This document shows, piece after piece, positions 18,801-25,906 of a stretch of DNA of 64,000 bases (positions are counted from its first letter, which is position 1; each line of letters starts with the position of its first letter). The position numbers were made by a program, and so were the translations under genes. The stretch lies in the NCBI RefSeq assembly GCF_014197055.1, contig NZ_JACIEW010000007.1:62001-126000 (forward strand). Direction: 5' to 3'. The stretch comes from Devosia subaequoris. GTDB lineage: Bacteria > Pseudomonadota > Alphaproteobacteria > Rhizobiales > Devosiaceae. The notes below the pieces were generated by a model that saw nothing but the letters and a program-made list of their open reading frames with translations, was not told the origin of the DNA and ran no database searches.

Positions 18801-19708
18801 AACTTGGCCGCCCCCGCGTTGACGTGACCCTGCGCATCTCCGGCTTTTTCCGCGACGCCTTCCCGGCCCAGATTGCGCTGTTCGACCGGGCCGCCCGCGC
18901 CATTGGTGCGCTGGACGAGCCGAGCGAAGACAATCCCATCGCTGCCCGCATGCGCGCCGAAGCGCTGGGACTAATGGCCGAGGGCAAGTCCGAAGCAGAT
19001 GCTTCGCTCGAAGCAGGCGCCCGAATTTTTGGTTCCAAGCCTGGCACTTACGGCGCCGGCCTGGGTCAACTCATCGACAATGGCAATTGGACCGAGAAGG
19101 CCGATCTCGCCAATCAGGCGCTCGCCTGGGGGCAGTATGCCTATGGCGCCAAGGCGGCGGGCCTGCCCATGCGGACCCGATTTGCCGCCCGGCTTGGCCA
19201 GCTAGACGCCATCATCCATAACCAGGACAATCGCGAGCACGACCTGCTCGACAGCGACAACTACTACCAGTTCGAGGGCGGCCTCTCAGTCGCCGCCGAA
19301 ACCCTTTCGGACCGCAAGCCAGCGACCTATCACAACGATCATTCGCGGCCCGAACAGCCCAGGATTCGGACACTCGACGAAGAAATCAGCCACGTCATGC
19401 GCTCCCGCGTGGTCAACCCGAAATGGATCGCCGGCATGCAGCGCCACGGCTATCGCGGTGCCTTCGAAATCATCGCCACGGTCGATTTCATGTTCGCCTT
19501 CGCCGCCACGACAGGCGCGGTAAAAACCCACCATTTCGACCTCGCATTCGAGGCCTTTGTCGAGGACGAGGTCGTGCGCAACTGGCTGATCGAGGCCAAT
19601 GCCTATGGCTACGACGAACTGCTCGCCAAGTTCAACGACGCCCGCCAGCGCGGCCTCTGGTTGCCACGCTCAAATTCCGCCTATGCTTTCCTTTCGGGGG
19701 AAGCATGA
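15806..19708 (+). CDS. cobN: Cobaltochelatase large subunit CobN
   Basis: CobN is the chelatase subunit that, with CobS and CobT, inserts cobalt into hydrogenobyrinic acid a,c-diamide in the aerobic pathway. The product is 1300 residues, near the usual ~1250-1280. Family features include HNGKHGTLEWLPGK and the C-terminal VAAETLSDRKPATYHNDHS. Residues ~158-211 and ~231-256 are unlike the family: they are coded by palindromic, intergenic-repeat-like DNA that stays in frame. cobS and cobT are absent from the window. The stop overlaps the next start by ATGA. Confidence 0.95.
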   Translation: MHLLSAQAGAIQQEGEAIDLAQSPGDYVFASSADSELTMLAGAADRAGETGLRLANTLRLSNNLSVDMWLEQTVAHARLVVLRLIGGAAYFQYGVDELTALCANRNIPLVLLPGDANPDLLLRDRSTIHPDDWTSLHHLFIAGGPDNADAILEAFRTLAAASPLSLGARSAASPPGEGLSSVLQGKSLRWSDLREKGQESYARLDRGSAPHPFPRFGLWHPKTGMTDEAGLRATQERPPADSSPYQGEAGRGYFDATPHIPILFYRAALEGAGTATLEALIAELETRGLAPVPIVVSSLKEATCIAFVQQVFATFPPAAIFNLTAFALGVADLDEASNPFTGTDAPVIQLIQSGRSESQWAADPQGLSSKDMAMYLVMPEVDGRIGGLLVGHKADAVWHERTQCPLSAYAPDHGGISRAVDLAFNWARLRAASRAERKVAFVLANYPIRDGRLANGVGFDAPESTTRMLMAMDKAGYDLATATGVAAYPKSSSDLIACLQAGPTNASPQRGHSDAVLPVSRYMELFTALPVEIQEAVTARWGDPTTDPFIRNNAFHLPAHRFGNVTLMLQPARGYHLDETESYHDPALVPPHAYIAGYLWLRHEFGAHALIHNGKHGTLEWLPGKSAALDADCYPDALWGQLPHFYPFIVNDPGEGTQAKRRTGAVIIDHLVPPLTRAETYGPLKDLEALLDEYYAASGMDRRRLNDLKRRILDFTRDSRLDQDISLPEGETEALIKIDNFLCDLKEAQIRDGLHVFGASPAGGFARDLAVALARVPRGEAPGDNSLIRALADDLKLGFDPLTAKLGDPWTGPSLDAPTSMQGRVRRVGDMVEQLELIAADLVAGTRKCPPDWLATRAVLDTVETIIKPRLAASGPAEMQAFLEALDGRFIAPGPSGAPSRGRLDVLPTGRNFYSVDARAVPTPSAWELGRKSAESLVLRHLQDHGHHLAAVALSVWGTANMRTGGDDIAQALALIGARPTWDPGSLRVSGYEIIPLAKLGRPRVDVTLRISGFFRDAFPAQIALFDRAARAIGALDEPSEDNPIAARMRAEALGLMAEGKSEADASLEAGARIFGSKPGTYGAGLGQLIDNGNWTEKADLANQALAWGQYAYGAKAAGLPMRTRFAARLGQLDAIIHNQDNREHDLLDSDNYYQFEGGLSVAAETLSDRKPATYHNDHSRPEQPRIRTLDEEISHVMRSRVVNPKWIAGMQRHGYRGAFEIIATVDFMFAFAATTGAVKTHHFDLAFEAFVEDEVVRNWLIEANAYGYDELLAKFNDARQRGLWLPRSNSAYAFLSGEA
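16277..16575. repeat. Palindromic repeat elements inserted in frame within cobN
   Basis: The segment contains a GGCGGC-ATC-GCCGCC dyad within a TCTCACTGGGGGCGAGG...GGGTGAGGGG context, a perfect 11-bp stem with 3-base loop at 16360-16384, and a perfect 9-bp stem with 3-base loop at 16530-16550, followed by CCGGGAGGGGGT. These are typical of dispersed intergenic palindromes, not of coding DNA. Here they code Ser/Gly/Arg-rich residues between the N-terminal part of CobN and the conserved IPILFYRAAL segment. The frame is kept throughout. Confidence 0.65.
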
Positions 19709-20271
19709 ACAACACGATCATCTATCTCATTGGTCACTATGGCGTGGGCAAATTCACCATCGCCCGGGCCATCGCCGAAGCCACCGGCGCGCGTGTCTTT
19801 GACAACCACCTGGCCAACAACGTCATCTTTTCGCTGATCCGGGAAGACGGGAAGACCAAGATACCGGAACGGGCCTGGGACCTGATCATGACCATCAGGC
19901 GTCAAGCCCTTGTCGCCATGACTGAACTGGCCCGGCCGGAGGCCTGCTTCATCCTGACTAACGCGCTCATGGATGCCGACCCGATGGACCGGGCAGCATT
20001 CTCCGAAGTGCAGGCTGCTGCCGAGCAGCGTCGTGCTTGCTTTGTGCCGGTTACCCTCTTGGCTTCCGACGCCGCGCACGACATACGTATCCCTTCGCCT
20101 GATCGCGAGCAGCGCCTCAAGATGACCGATGCCGACGGCGCCAAGAATGTGCGCGCAACGCGACAACTGCTGCGCATCACCCATCCCCATCACCTCACGA
20201 TCGATACTACTGATCTGCCGCCACCGGAAGCGGCACGTGTCATCATCGACCACGCGGAGCGCCTCGCATGA
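19705..20271 (+). CDS. P-loop ATPase/kinase of unknown role in the cob operon
   Basis: The 188-residue protein starts MNNTIIYLIGHYGVGKFTIA. The P-loop is GHYGVGKFT, a GxxGxGKxT variant seen in small AAA/shikimate-kinase-like proteins. Other features are DNHLANN after strand 2 and a lid-like RIPSPDREQRLKMTD. It could be a nucleotide, sugar or small-molecule kinase. It overlaps cobN by 4 bases and cobO by 4 bases, so it is translationally coupled to both. No known cobalamin step needs such an enzyme here. Substrate unknown. Confidence 0.75.
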   Translation: MNNTIIYLIGHYGVGKFTIARAIAEATGARVFDNHLANNVIFSLIREDGKTKIPERAWDLIMTIRRQALVAMTELARPEACFILTNALMDADPMDRAAFSEVQAAAEQRRACFVPVTLLASDAAHDIRIPSPDREQRLKMTDADGAKNVRATRQLLRITHPHHLTIDTTDLPPPEAARVIIDHAERLA

Positions 20272-20909
20272 CTGACAAACCCGCCAAGAAAACCGACCTG
20301 ATGACCGAGGCGGAGCGCGACGCGTATCATGCCGAAAAAATGAAGAAGAAGAAGGCAGCACGGGACAAGATCCTGTCCACCAAGACCGAGGAGAAGGGGC
20401 TGCTCATCGTCCATACCGGCAAGGGGAAGGGTAAGTCGACGGCGGCCTTTGGCATGGTGTTTCGGGCCCTGGGCAATGGCATGCGCGTCGGGGTTGTGCA
20501 GTTCGTCAAGGGCGTCTGGAATACTGGCGAGCGCGACGTGCTCGACAAGTTCCCCGATCAGGTGACCATCAATGCCATGGGCGAGGGCTTTACTTGGGAC
20601 GTTGCTGACCGGCAGCGCGATCTCGCGGCTGCGCGGAAGGCCTGGGATCAGGCCAAGGCGCTTATCGCTGACCCGGACTACGACATGGTGCTGCTCGACG
20701 AGCTCAATATCTGCCTGCGCTACGACTATTTGCCGCTTGAGGAGATCATCGAAACACTGGGCAATAAGCCGCGGGAGAAGCACGTCATTGTCACCGGCCG
20801 CAATGCCAAGGACGAACTGATCGAAATCGCCGATCTGGTCACTGAGATGACCGAAATCAAGCACCATTTCCGGGCCGGCGTTAAAGCGCAGAAGGGCATC
20901 GAGTTTTAG
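20268..20909 (+). CDS. cobO: Cob(I)yrinic acid a,c-diamide adenosyltransferase CobO
   Basis: CobO transfers the adenosyl group of ATP to cob(I)yrinic acid a,c-diamide. The 213-residue protein has a lysine-rich N-terminus and the P-loop HTGKGKGKSTAAFGM at residues 49-63. The stretch VQFVKGVWNTGERDVL and the Walker B region MVLLDELNICLRYDYL match the CobA/CobO/BtuR family. The start overlaps the preceding kinase gene (ATGA). The stop overlaps a convergent gene by 4 bases. Confidence 0.95.
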   Translation: MTDKPAKKTDLMTEAERDAYHAEKMKKKKAARDKILSTKTEEKGLLIVHTGKGKGKSTAAFGMVFRALGNGMRVGVVQFVKGVWNTGERDVLDKFPDQVTINAMGEGFTWDVADRQRDLAAARKAWDQAKALIADPDYDMVLLDELNICLRYDYLPLEEIIETLGNKPREKHVIVTGRNAKDELIEIADLVTEMTEIKHHFRAGVKAQKGIEF

Positions 20910-21376
20910 CAGCCCATTGGCATGAAAGATCGCGTCAGTCCGTCGATGACGCCGTCCATCGCTGCCAGATCACGAACATTGTATTCGATCAGGTAGGCGG
21001 CATAGCTGGCCCCGTCGCAGAGCGGAATCATGCGCTGATAGAAGATACGGTGATCGCGTTGGCCAGAGAACACCGCCCATTGCGGTGTCGAGGCCTGATA
21101 GGTGATCGCCCAGTTTTCCTCGTTGGCGAAGCGTTGCCGCTGTGCGACCTCGGCTTCGAAATCTTCGAGAAGACGGCCGCCCCAGACAGTAAGGACCTGC
21201 TCTGACTTCAAAAGGTAAAAGGCCTGCCCGTCGCCATTGTCGCTTTCGCCCCCGCCTTCATAGCCGGGCGGAATATCGAGTTCATAGCCGAAGCGCTCGT
21301 TGGCATAGTGCGCCCAGAATTGCGCCATGGCAGGCGCGGCGGTCAGCAGCAAGACAATGGCAATCAAATAGCGCAT
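20906..21376 (-). CDS. Hypothetical secreted protein
   Basis: ATG 21376 gives a 156-residue protein with a clear signal peptide (hydrophobic residues 3-13, then APAMA before QFWAHYAN). The mature part is small, with FGYELDIPPGYEGGGESDNGDGQ near the N-terminus and two cysteines near the C-terminal half that might pair in the periplasm. I do not recognise the family. It lies 40 bases downstream of the cation-efflux gene on the same strand and may share its transcript. The long upstream extension of this frame is a shadow of that gene. Confidence 0.6.
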   Translation of the reverse strand: MRYLIAIVLLLTAAPAMAQFWAHYANERFGYELDIPPGYEGGGESDNGDGQAFYLLKSEQVLTVWGGRLLEDFEAEVAQRQRFANEENWAITYQASTPQWAVFSGQRDHRIFYQRMIPLCDGASYAAYLIEYNVRDLAAMDGVIDGLTRSFMPMGC

Positions 21377-21416
21377 GGCACGACTGTGCCTTTCCTTCCG
21401 CCACCGAGCAACCCAC

Positions 21417-22310
21417 TCAGAGGACAACAATGCCGGCATGCTTGGCCTTGTCTTCCGGCTCGACATGAATGGTGATCTGCACATCCTGCACCGCCTCGCG
21501 TAATTTGCTTTCGATGCGGTCGCAGATGCCATGGGCATCGTCCACGCTCATGGCGCCGGGCACCACCAGGTGAAAGTCGATAAAGGTCATCTTACCGGCC
21601 TGCCTGGTACGGATGTCATGCGCCTCGATTGCCCCATCGGCGCTGGTCGCAATCACCTCGCGAATGGTTTTTTGTGTTTCGCCGGGCACGGCCACATCCA
21701 TCAATCCGCCGACGCTGTCCCGGATCACGCCCCAACCTGACCACAGGATGTTGAGCGCTACCAGTAAGGCCAACACAGCGTCCAATTGCGCCCAGCCGGT
21801 GGCGTAGACCAGTATCAGCCCGGCGACCACGCCGAGTGTCGAGATGACATCAGTCATCAGGTGTTTGCCGTCGGCAGCAATGGCAGGAGATTTCGCAGCC
21901 CGCCCCTGACGCAGCAGCACAAAGGCCCAGACCAGGTTTATCGCCGTCGCCACGCCACTGACTGCCAGTCCCTCGACGGGTGCATCAGGCATCTCCGGCG
22001 CCAGAAAGCCCGTGATCGACTCCCTCAAGATCAGGATGGCGGCCACAATGATCATCACGCCCACCAGTACAGCGGAGAAATACTCTGCCTTGTGATAGCC
22101 ATAGGGCAGGCTGGCATCGGCCGGGCGCTGGGCCAGACGCACCGCAATCAGCGCGCCGATGGCAGTCACCACATTGACGATGGATTCCAGCGCATCAGAA
22201 TAGAGCGCAATAGAGCCGGTCAGCCACCAGGCCAGGAATTTCAGCCCGAGCACAACCAGCCCCACCAGAATGCTCGACGCGGCGATGGCCAGGGTGCGGT
22301 CGGCCGCCAT
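21417..22310 (-). CDS. Cation diffusion facilitator (CDF) family transporter
   Basis: CDF proteins export divalent metals such as zinc, iron, manganese or cobalt by proton antiport. ATG 22310 is preceded by GGAGAG and gives 297 residues. The membrane domain has about six segments; SDALESIVNV in TM2 and HLMTD in TM5 hold the metal-site residues. The C-terminal cytoplasmic domain (~210-297) has the ferredoxin-like fold pattern ending IHVEPEDKAKH. Its place between two cobalamin clusters hints at cobalt relief, but specificity cannot be read from sequence alone. Confidence 0.9.
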   Translation of the reverse strand: MAADRTLAIAASSILVGLVVLGLKFLAWWLTGSIALYSDALESIVNVVTAIGALIAVRLAQRPADASLPYGYHKAEYFSAVLVGVMIIVAAILILRESITGFLAPEMPDAPVEGLAVSGVATAINLVWAFVLLRQGRAAKSPAIAADGKHLMTDVISTLGVVAGLILVYATGWAQLDAVLALLVALNILWSGWGVIRDSVGGLMDVAVPGETQKTIREVIATSADGAIEAHDIRTRQAGKMTFIDFHLVVPGAMSVDDAHGICDRIESKLREAVQDVQITIHVEPEDKAKHAGIVVL

Positions 22311-22454
22311 GGTGCTCTCCTTGGTCTTGAATATTGGCCATAGCGGACCCGTCGCCGGGTCGCAAGTCATTGTATTTGCGAACGATTTTCAGAGGCATTT
22401 GTAGTTGCCGGACTTTCGGACGATGCCGGGGGCAAGCCATTGATTGACCAAGAA

Positions 22455-22545
22455 CTTTGTCCGGCCTAGAACCGACAGCAGCGCAGCGTTCCCTTGATGG
22501 AACTGAAACAGAGCTCGGTGCGGTCGACCAATTTGCGGGACAAAG
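22455..22545 (+). ncRNA. Candidate structured leader RNA upstream of cobE
   Basis: Bases 22455-22462 (CTTTGTCC) are exactly complementary to 22538-22545 (GGACAAAG), closing a domain of about 91 nt. Inside it GTTCC (22488-22492) and GGAAC (22499-22503) form a small hairpin. The 3' closing strand shares AAAG with the lower stem of a terminator-like hairpin at 22542-22566. This layout suggests attenuation of cobE. None of the cobalamin-riboswitch landmarks are present. No known class recognised. Confidence 0.35.
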
Positions 22546-22566
22546 ACCGGGGCTGCTCCGGTTTTT
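22542..22566 (+). terminator. Intrinsic terminator-like hairpin upstream of cobE
   Basis: AAAGACCGG and CCGGTTTTT pair over nine positions, including one G-T, around a 7-base loop, and the 3' arm ends in five thymines. It sits 32 bases before the cobE start, and the gene upstream on this side runs away from it, so it is not a normal gene-end terminator. It fits a leader attenuator. Confidence 0.5.
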
Positions 22567-22575
22567 GAGTGAAGC

Positions 22576-22595
22576 TGCCTCGTTCGAACGAGGCA
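22576..22595. promoter_or_regulatory. Perfect 20-bp palindrome over the cobE ribosome-binding site
   Basis: Bases 22576-22595 form an uninterrupted perfect palindrome with arms TGCCTCGTTC and GAACGAGGCA. Its right arm contains CGAGG, the only plausible Shine-Dalgarno sequence, ending just before ATG 22599. It could be a repressor operator, or an RNA hairpin that hides the ribosome-binding site. Confidence 0.5.
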
Positions 22596-22598
22596 AAA

Positions 22599-23072
22599 AT
22601 GGTTGATTCTTCGTCAGACCCATTCACGGGGACCGCACCGGCTGGCATTGTCGTCGGCATCGGCCTGCGCGCGGGGGCTCAGGGCAGCGACGTCCTGCAA
22701 TTGATTGACACATGTCTGGCCGAGGCAGGCTTTGCCCGCACCAATGTCGCGGCCCTGGCCACGCTGGATCAAAAGCAGACGCATCCCGCCCTCCACCACG
22801 CCGCGGCCACCCTTGGCGTGCCCGTTCTGCCCGTGGCTGCAACCGAGCTTTCGGCCGATGTGCCCAATCCATCGCAGCGCGTACGACGCCACAGCGGTGT
22901 CAACTCGGTTGCGGAAGCTGCGGCCATGCAGTTCGGCCCCCTTGTGCTCGAAAAGCACCGCAATGCCAGCGTGACATGCGCTCTTTCGCAGATCGACCAG
23001 CCTCAGGGGGCGACAATACCGAGCGCCGCCAGCGCCGCCTCCACGCTGTCCACCTCATCGGCGGAACCATAG
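22599..23072 (+). CDS. cobE: CobE / CbiG C-terminal-domain cobalamin biosynthesis protein
   Basis: CobE is a small protein of the aerobic pathway related to the C-terminal domain of CbiG; its exact activity is not settled. The 157-residue product has the family pattern: VVGIGLRAGA near the start, VAALATLDQKQTHPAL, and SVAEAAAMQFGPLVLEKHRNASVTCALSQ. About 27 residues follow the usual end of the fold. That tail overlaps the end of convergent cobK by 70 bases. ATG 22599 is chosen; an in-frame GTG at 22569 would add ten residues coded by a palindrome. Confidence 0.82.
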   Translation: MVDSSSDPFTGTAPAGIVVGIGLRAGAQGSDVLQLIDTCLAEAGFARTNVAALATLDQKQTHPALHHAAATLGVPVLPVAATELSADVPNPSQRVRRHSGVNSVAEAAAMQFGPLVLEKHRNASVTCALSQIDQPQGATIPSAASAASTLSTSSAEP

Positions 23073-23734
23073 ATGGGGCGCTCGATCATCACGACCCGTA
23101 CGCCCAATTGCTGCGCCGCCTCGAGCTTGGCTGCGGTTTGTCCGCCGCCCGAATTCTTGCTGACCAGATGGGTAATGCCATGACGGCGCATCAGGGCCAT
23201 CTCTTCATCCAGCCGATAGGGCGGGCGGCTGACGATCAGCTCTGCATGGGGAGGCAGCGGCGCGTCCGGCGCCGCAATGACCCGCGCAAAAATTCGGCAG
23301 TCCCGGCGTTCAAGGAACAGGTCGAGCCCGGCATGCCCCGTCGTGAGCAGCACATTGGCATTGGGCGGCAGAGCATCGGCAGCCTCCCGCGCCGATCCCA
23401 CAATGATCCAGTTCTGACCCGGCAACGGTATCCACGCGGGGCGCATCACGCGCACCAGCTTGACGCCGCTGGCTTCGGCCGCAGCCACCGCGTTGATGGA
23501 AATCTGCCTGGCATAGGGGTGCGTGGCGTCGACCAACCGCTCAATGCCAGCGGCGCGCAGATAGGCGCCCAGCCCGGGAATCCCGCCAAACGGTCCCATC
23601 CGCAACTGCCCCTGGGGCAGGATCGGATCCGGAGTGCGTCCCGCCAGCGAGGTGATGGCGTCATAACCCGAGCCGACCAGCCGGTTGGCCAGTTCCCGCG
23701 CCTCGGCGGTTCCTCCCAGGATCAGGATTTTCAT
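23003..23734 (-). CDS. cobK: Precorrin-6A reductase CobK
   Basis: CobK reduces precorrin-6A to dihydro-precorrin-6 with NADPH. ATG 23734 gives 243 residues beginning MKILILGGTAEARELA, the NADPH-binding glycine loop. VDATHPYARQISINA, GHAGLDLF and THLVSKNSGGGQTAAKLEAA are family landmarks. The gene is opposite to its neighbours. Its 3' end overlaps that of cobE by 70 bases, and its start faces cobA, with 70 bases between start codons. Confidence 0.94.
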   Translation of the reverse strand: MKILILGGTAEARELANRLVGSGYDAITSLAGRTPDPILPQGQLRMGPFGGIPGLGAYLRAAGIERLVDATHPYARQISINAVAAAEASGVKLVRVMRPAWIPLPGQNWIIVGSAREAADALPPNANVLLTTGHAGLDLFLERRDCRIFARVIAAPDAPLPPHAELIVSRPPYRLDEEMALMRRHGITHLVSKNSGGGQTAAKLEAAQQLGVRVVMIERPIYGSADEVDSVEAALAALGIVAP

Positions 23735-23804
23735 CGTTTGTCTTTCGCTTCCCGATACCACTGTGCCCGCCCCAGTCCTTGCACTCAAGGTCCCGCGAGG
23801 GGCA

Positions 23805-24617
23805 ATGACTGAACTTCGCGTCGACGTACTGGCCAATGCTGATTTTCCGAATTTTGCACCCGGCTCCGTCTGGCTCGTCGGCTCGGGGCCCGGCGGGCCG
23901 GGCCTGCTGACCCTGCTCGCCTGGCACGCTTTGGGACAGGCCGATGTAATTGTCCACGATGCCCTGGTCTCCACCGATATCCTCGCACTTGCTCCCCACC
24001 ACGTCACCCGTATTCACGCCGGCAAGCGTGGCGGCAAGCCATCGCCGAAGCAGGCCGACATCACCATCCGGCTGATCGAATTGGCGCGCGAGGGCAAACG
24101 CGTCCTGCGGCTGAAGGGGGGCGATCCCTTCATGTTCGGCCGAGGCGGCGAAGAAGCCATGGCCCTGGCCCATGCCGGAATTCCCTTTCGCATTGTCCCA
24201 GGCATATCCTCAGGCCTGGGCGGCCTCGCATATGCGGGTCTTCCGGTCACCCACCGTGATACCAATCACGCAGTCATCTTCGTCACCGGCCACGATGAAA
24301 CGGGCGCCGTACCAAGCGCGGTCGATTGGCCTGCCGTAGCCCGCGCCGCACCGGTGATCGTCCTGTTCATGGCCGTCAAACACCTGCGCGCCATTGCTAG
24401 TCAACTCATTGGGGCGGGGCGGGCGCCGACCGAGGCTCTGACCATCGTCTCCAATGTCGCGCGCGCCGATCAGAGCGTGCTCGAAACGACCCTGGGCGAA
24501 GCCGGGGCATTGAAGCATGTTCCGACCCCGGCCATTGTGGTCATAGGGCCAGTGGCGCGCTATCGCGCCACGCTCGATTGGTATGTCGAAGAGGCACGCA
24601 GACATGTCTTTGGCTAG
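23805..24617 (+). CDS. cobA: Uroporphyrinogen-III C-methyltransferase CobA (SUMT)
   Basis: CobA methylates uroporphyrinogen III at C2 and C7 to give precorrin-2, the branch point to cobalamin and siroheme. ATG 23805 gives 270 residues. The N-terminal VGSGPGGPGLLT, VLRLKGGDPFMFGRGGEE and PGISSGLGG...GLPVTHR motifs identify a SUMT with no fused CysG-type or synthase domain. It starts the cobA-cobB-cobQ-cobD run, and its end overlaps cobB by 14 bases. Confidence 0.94.
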   Translation: MTELRVDVLANADFPNFAPGSVWLVGSGPGGPGLLTLLAWHALGQADVIVHDALVSTDILALAPHHVTRIHAGKRGGKPSPKQADITIRLIELAREGKRVLRLKGGDPFMFGRGGEEAMALAHAGIPFRIVPGISSGLGGLAYAGLPVTHRDTNHAVIFVTGHDETGAVPSAVDWPAVARAAPVIVLFMAVKHLRAIASQLIGAGRAPTEALTIVSNVARADQSVLETTLGEAGALKHVPTPAIVVIGPVARYRATLDWYVEEARRHVFG

Positions 24618-25899
24618 GGGCTTGGTCGTTTCGGCCCCGCGCTCGGGGTCCGGCAAGACGGTGATTACGCTTGGCCTGCTCGCGGCTCTGCGTCGACGAG
24701 GTATGGTTGTGGCGCCGGCCAAGTCCGGACCTGATTATATCGATCCGCAATTCTCAGGTCGCGCCGCAGGGCGGGAAGCGATCAATCTCGACCCTTGGGC
24801 CATGCCGAGCGATCAATTGCGGGCACTGGCTGGCCAGCAAGCCACCGGGGCCGATCTCCTGCTGGTTGAAGGGGCGATGGGCCTGTTTGATGCGGCTGCA
24901 GATGGACAGGGTTCCACGGGCGATCTGGCGCAAACGCTCCAGCTTCCGGTGATTCTCGTCGTTGATGTTGACCGGCACAGCCAATCCGTCGCCCCACTGG
25001 TGGCTGGCTTTGCCCAGTGGCGGCCGGGTGTCACCGTCGCCGGGGTCATCCTCAACCGTGTCGCAAGCGCCCGCCATGAGCGCATGCTCGTCTCAGCGTT
25101 GCGCGAAACCGGGCTTCCGCTTTTCGGCGCAATTCCACGCCGACCTGAACTGGTCACGCCAGAGCGGCACCTGGGTCTCGTGCTGCCTGAGGAAACCGGC
25201 GATTTCGAGAGCTTTCTCGACTATGCCGCCCGGACCATAGAGGATTTCATCGATCTCGACGGCCTGCTTGCCCATGCTACGCCGCTGCGGGAGCATGGCG
25301 CCCCAGCGGCCGTCCTGCCACCTTTGGGTCAGCACATGGCCATCGCGCGCGACGCCGCCTTCGCCTTTGCCTATCCGCATCTGCTCGATGGCTGGCGCGC
25401 CCAAGGAGCAGAACTGAGCTTTTTTTCGCCCTTGGCAGATGAATCTCCAGCTGCCGATGCCGACGCGATATTCCTGCCTGGCGGCTATCCCGAACTGCAT
25501 GGCGCCGCACTTTCCGCGGCCGACACCTTCAAACAGGGCCTACTGTCCTCGCGAGACCGCGGCGTGCTGATCTATGGCGAGTGCGGTGGCTTCATGGTGC
25601 TGGGACAAGGGATTGTCGACAAGGATGGCGCGACCCATGCCATGTCGGGCCTCCTGCCGGTGACGACCCGCATCGATCGGCCAAAACGGGTGCTGGGCTA
25701 TCGTCGCCTGCTGCACGAAAGCGCCTTGCCATGGTCATCGGGGCTCAATGGCCACGAATTCCACTACTCATCCGCCAAAACCTCCGGTCTGCCACCCCTT
25801 TTTGAGGCGCTCGATGCCGAAGGTATCCGCCAGCCGCCCATGGGCGCGGTCATGGGGCGGGTGATGGGGTCTTACGCCCACGTCATCTCTGCGCCATAA
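24604..25899 (+). CDS. cobB: Cobyrinate/hydrogenobyrinate a,c-diamide synthase CobB
   Basis: CobB amidates the a and c side chains of hydrogenobyrinic acid using glutamine and ATP. The 431-residue protein has a dethiobiotin-synthetase-like P-loop [10 protein letters not shown] near residues 9-18 and a C-terminal class I glutaminase domain with the nucleophile in [11 protein letters not shown] and a catalytic His in SYAHV. The frame is open from 24583, but ATG 24604 sits directly before the P-loop as in relatives. cobQ begins 7 bases downstream. Confidence 0.93.
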   Translation: MSLARGLVVSAPRSGSGKTVITLGLLAALRRRGMVVAPAKSGPDYIDPQFSGRAAGREAINLDPWAMPSDQLRALAGQQATGADLLLVEGAMGLFDAAADGQGSTGDLAQTLQLPVILVVDVDRHSQSVAPLVAGFAQWRPGVTVAGVILNRVASARHERMLVSALRETGLPLFGAIPRRPELVTPERHLGLVLPEETGDFESFLDYAARTIEDFIDLDGLLAHATPLREHGAPAAVLPPLGQHMAIARDAAFAFAYPHLLDGWRAQGAELSFFSPLADESPAADADAIFLPGGYPELHGAALSAADTFKQGLLSSRDRGVLIYGECGGFMVLGQGIVDKDGATHAMSGLLPVTTRIDRPKRVLGYRRLLHESALPWSSGLNGHEFHYSSAKTSGLPPLFEALDAEGIRQPPMGAVMGRVMGSYAHVISAP

Positions 25900-25906
25900 G
25901 AGCACC

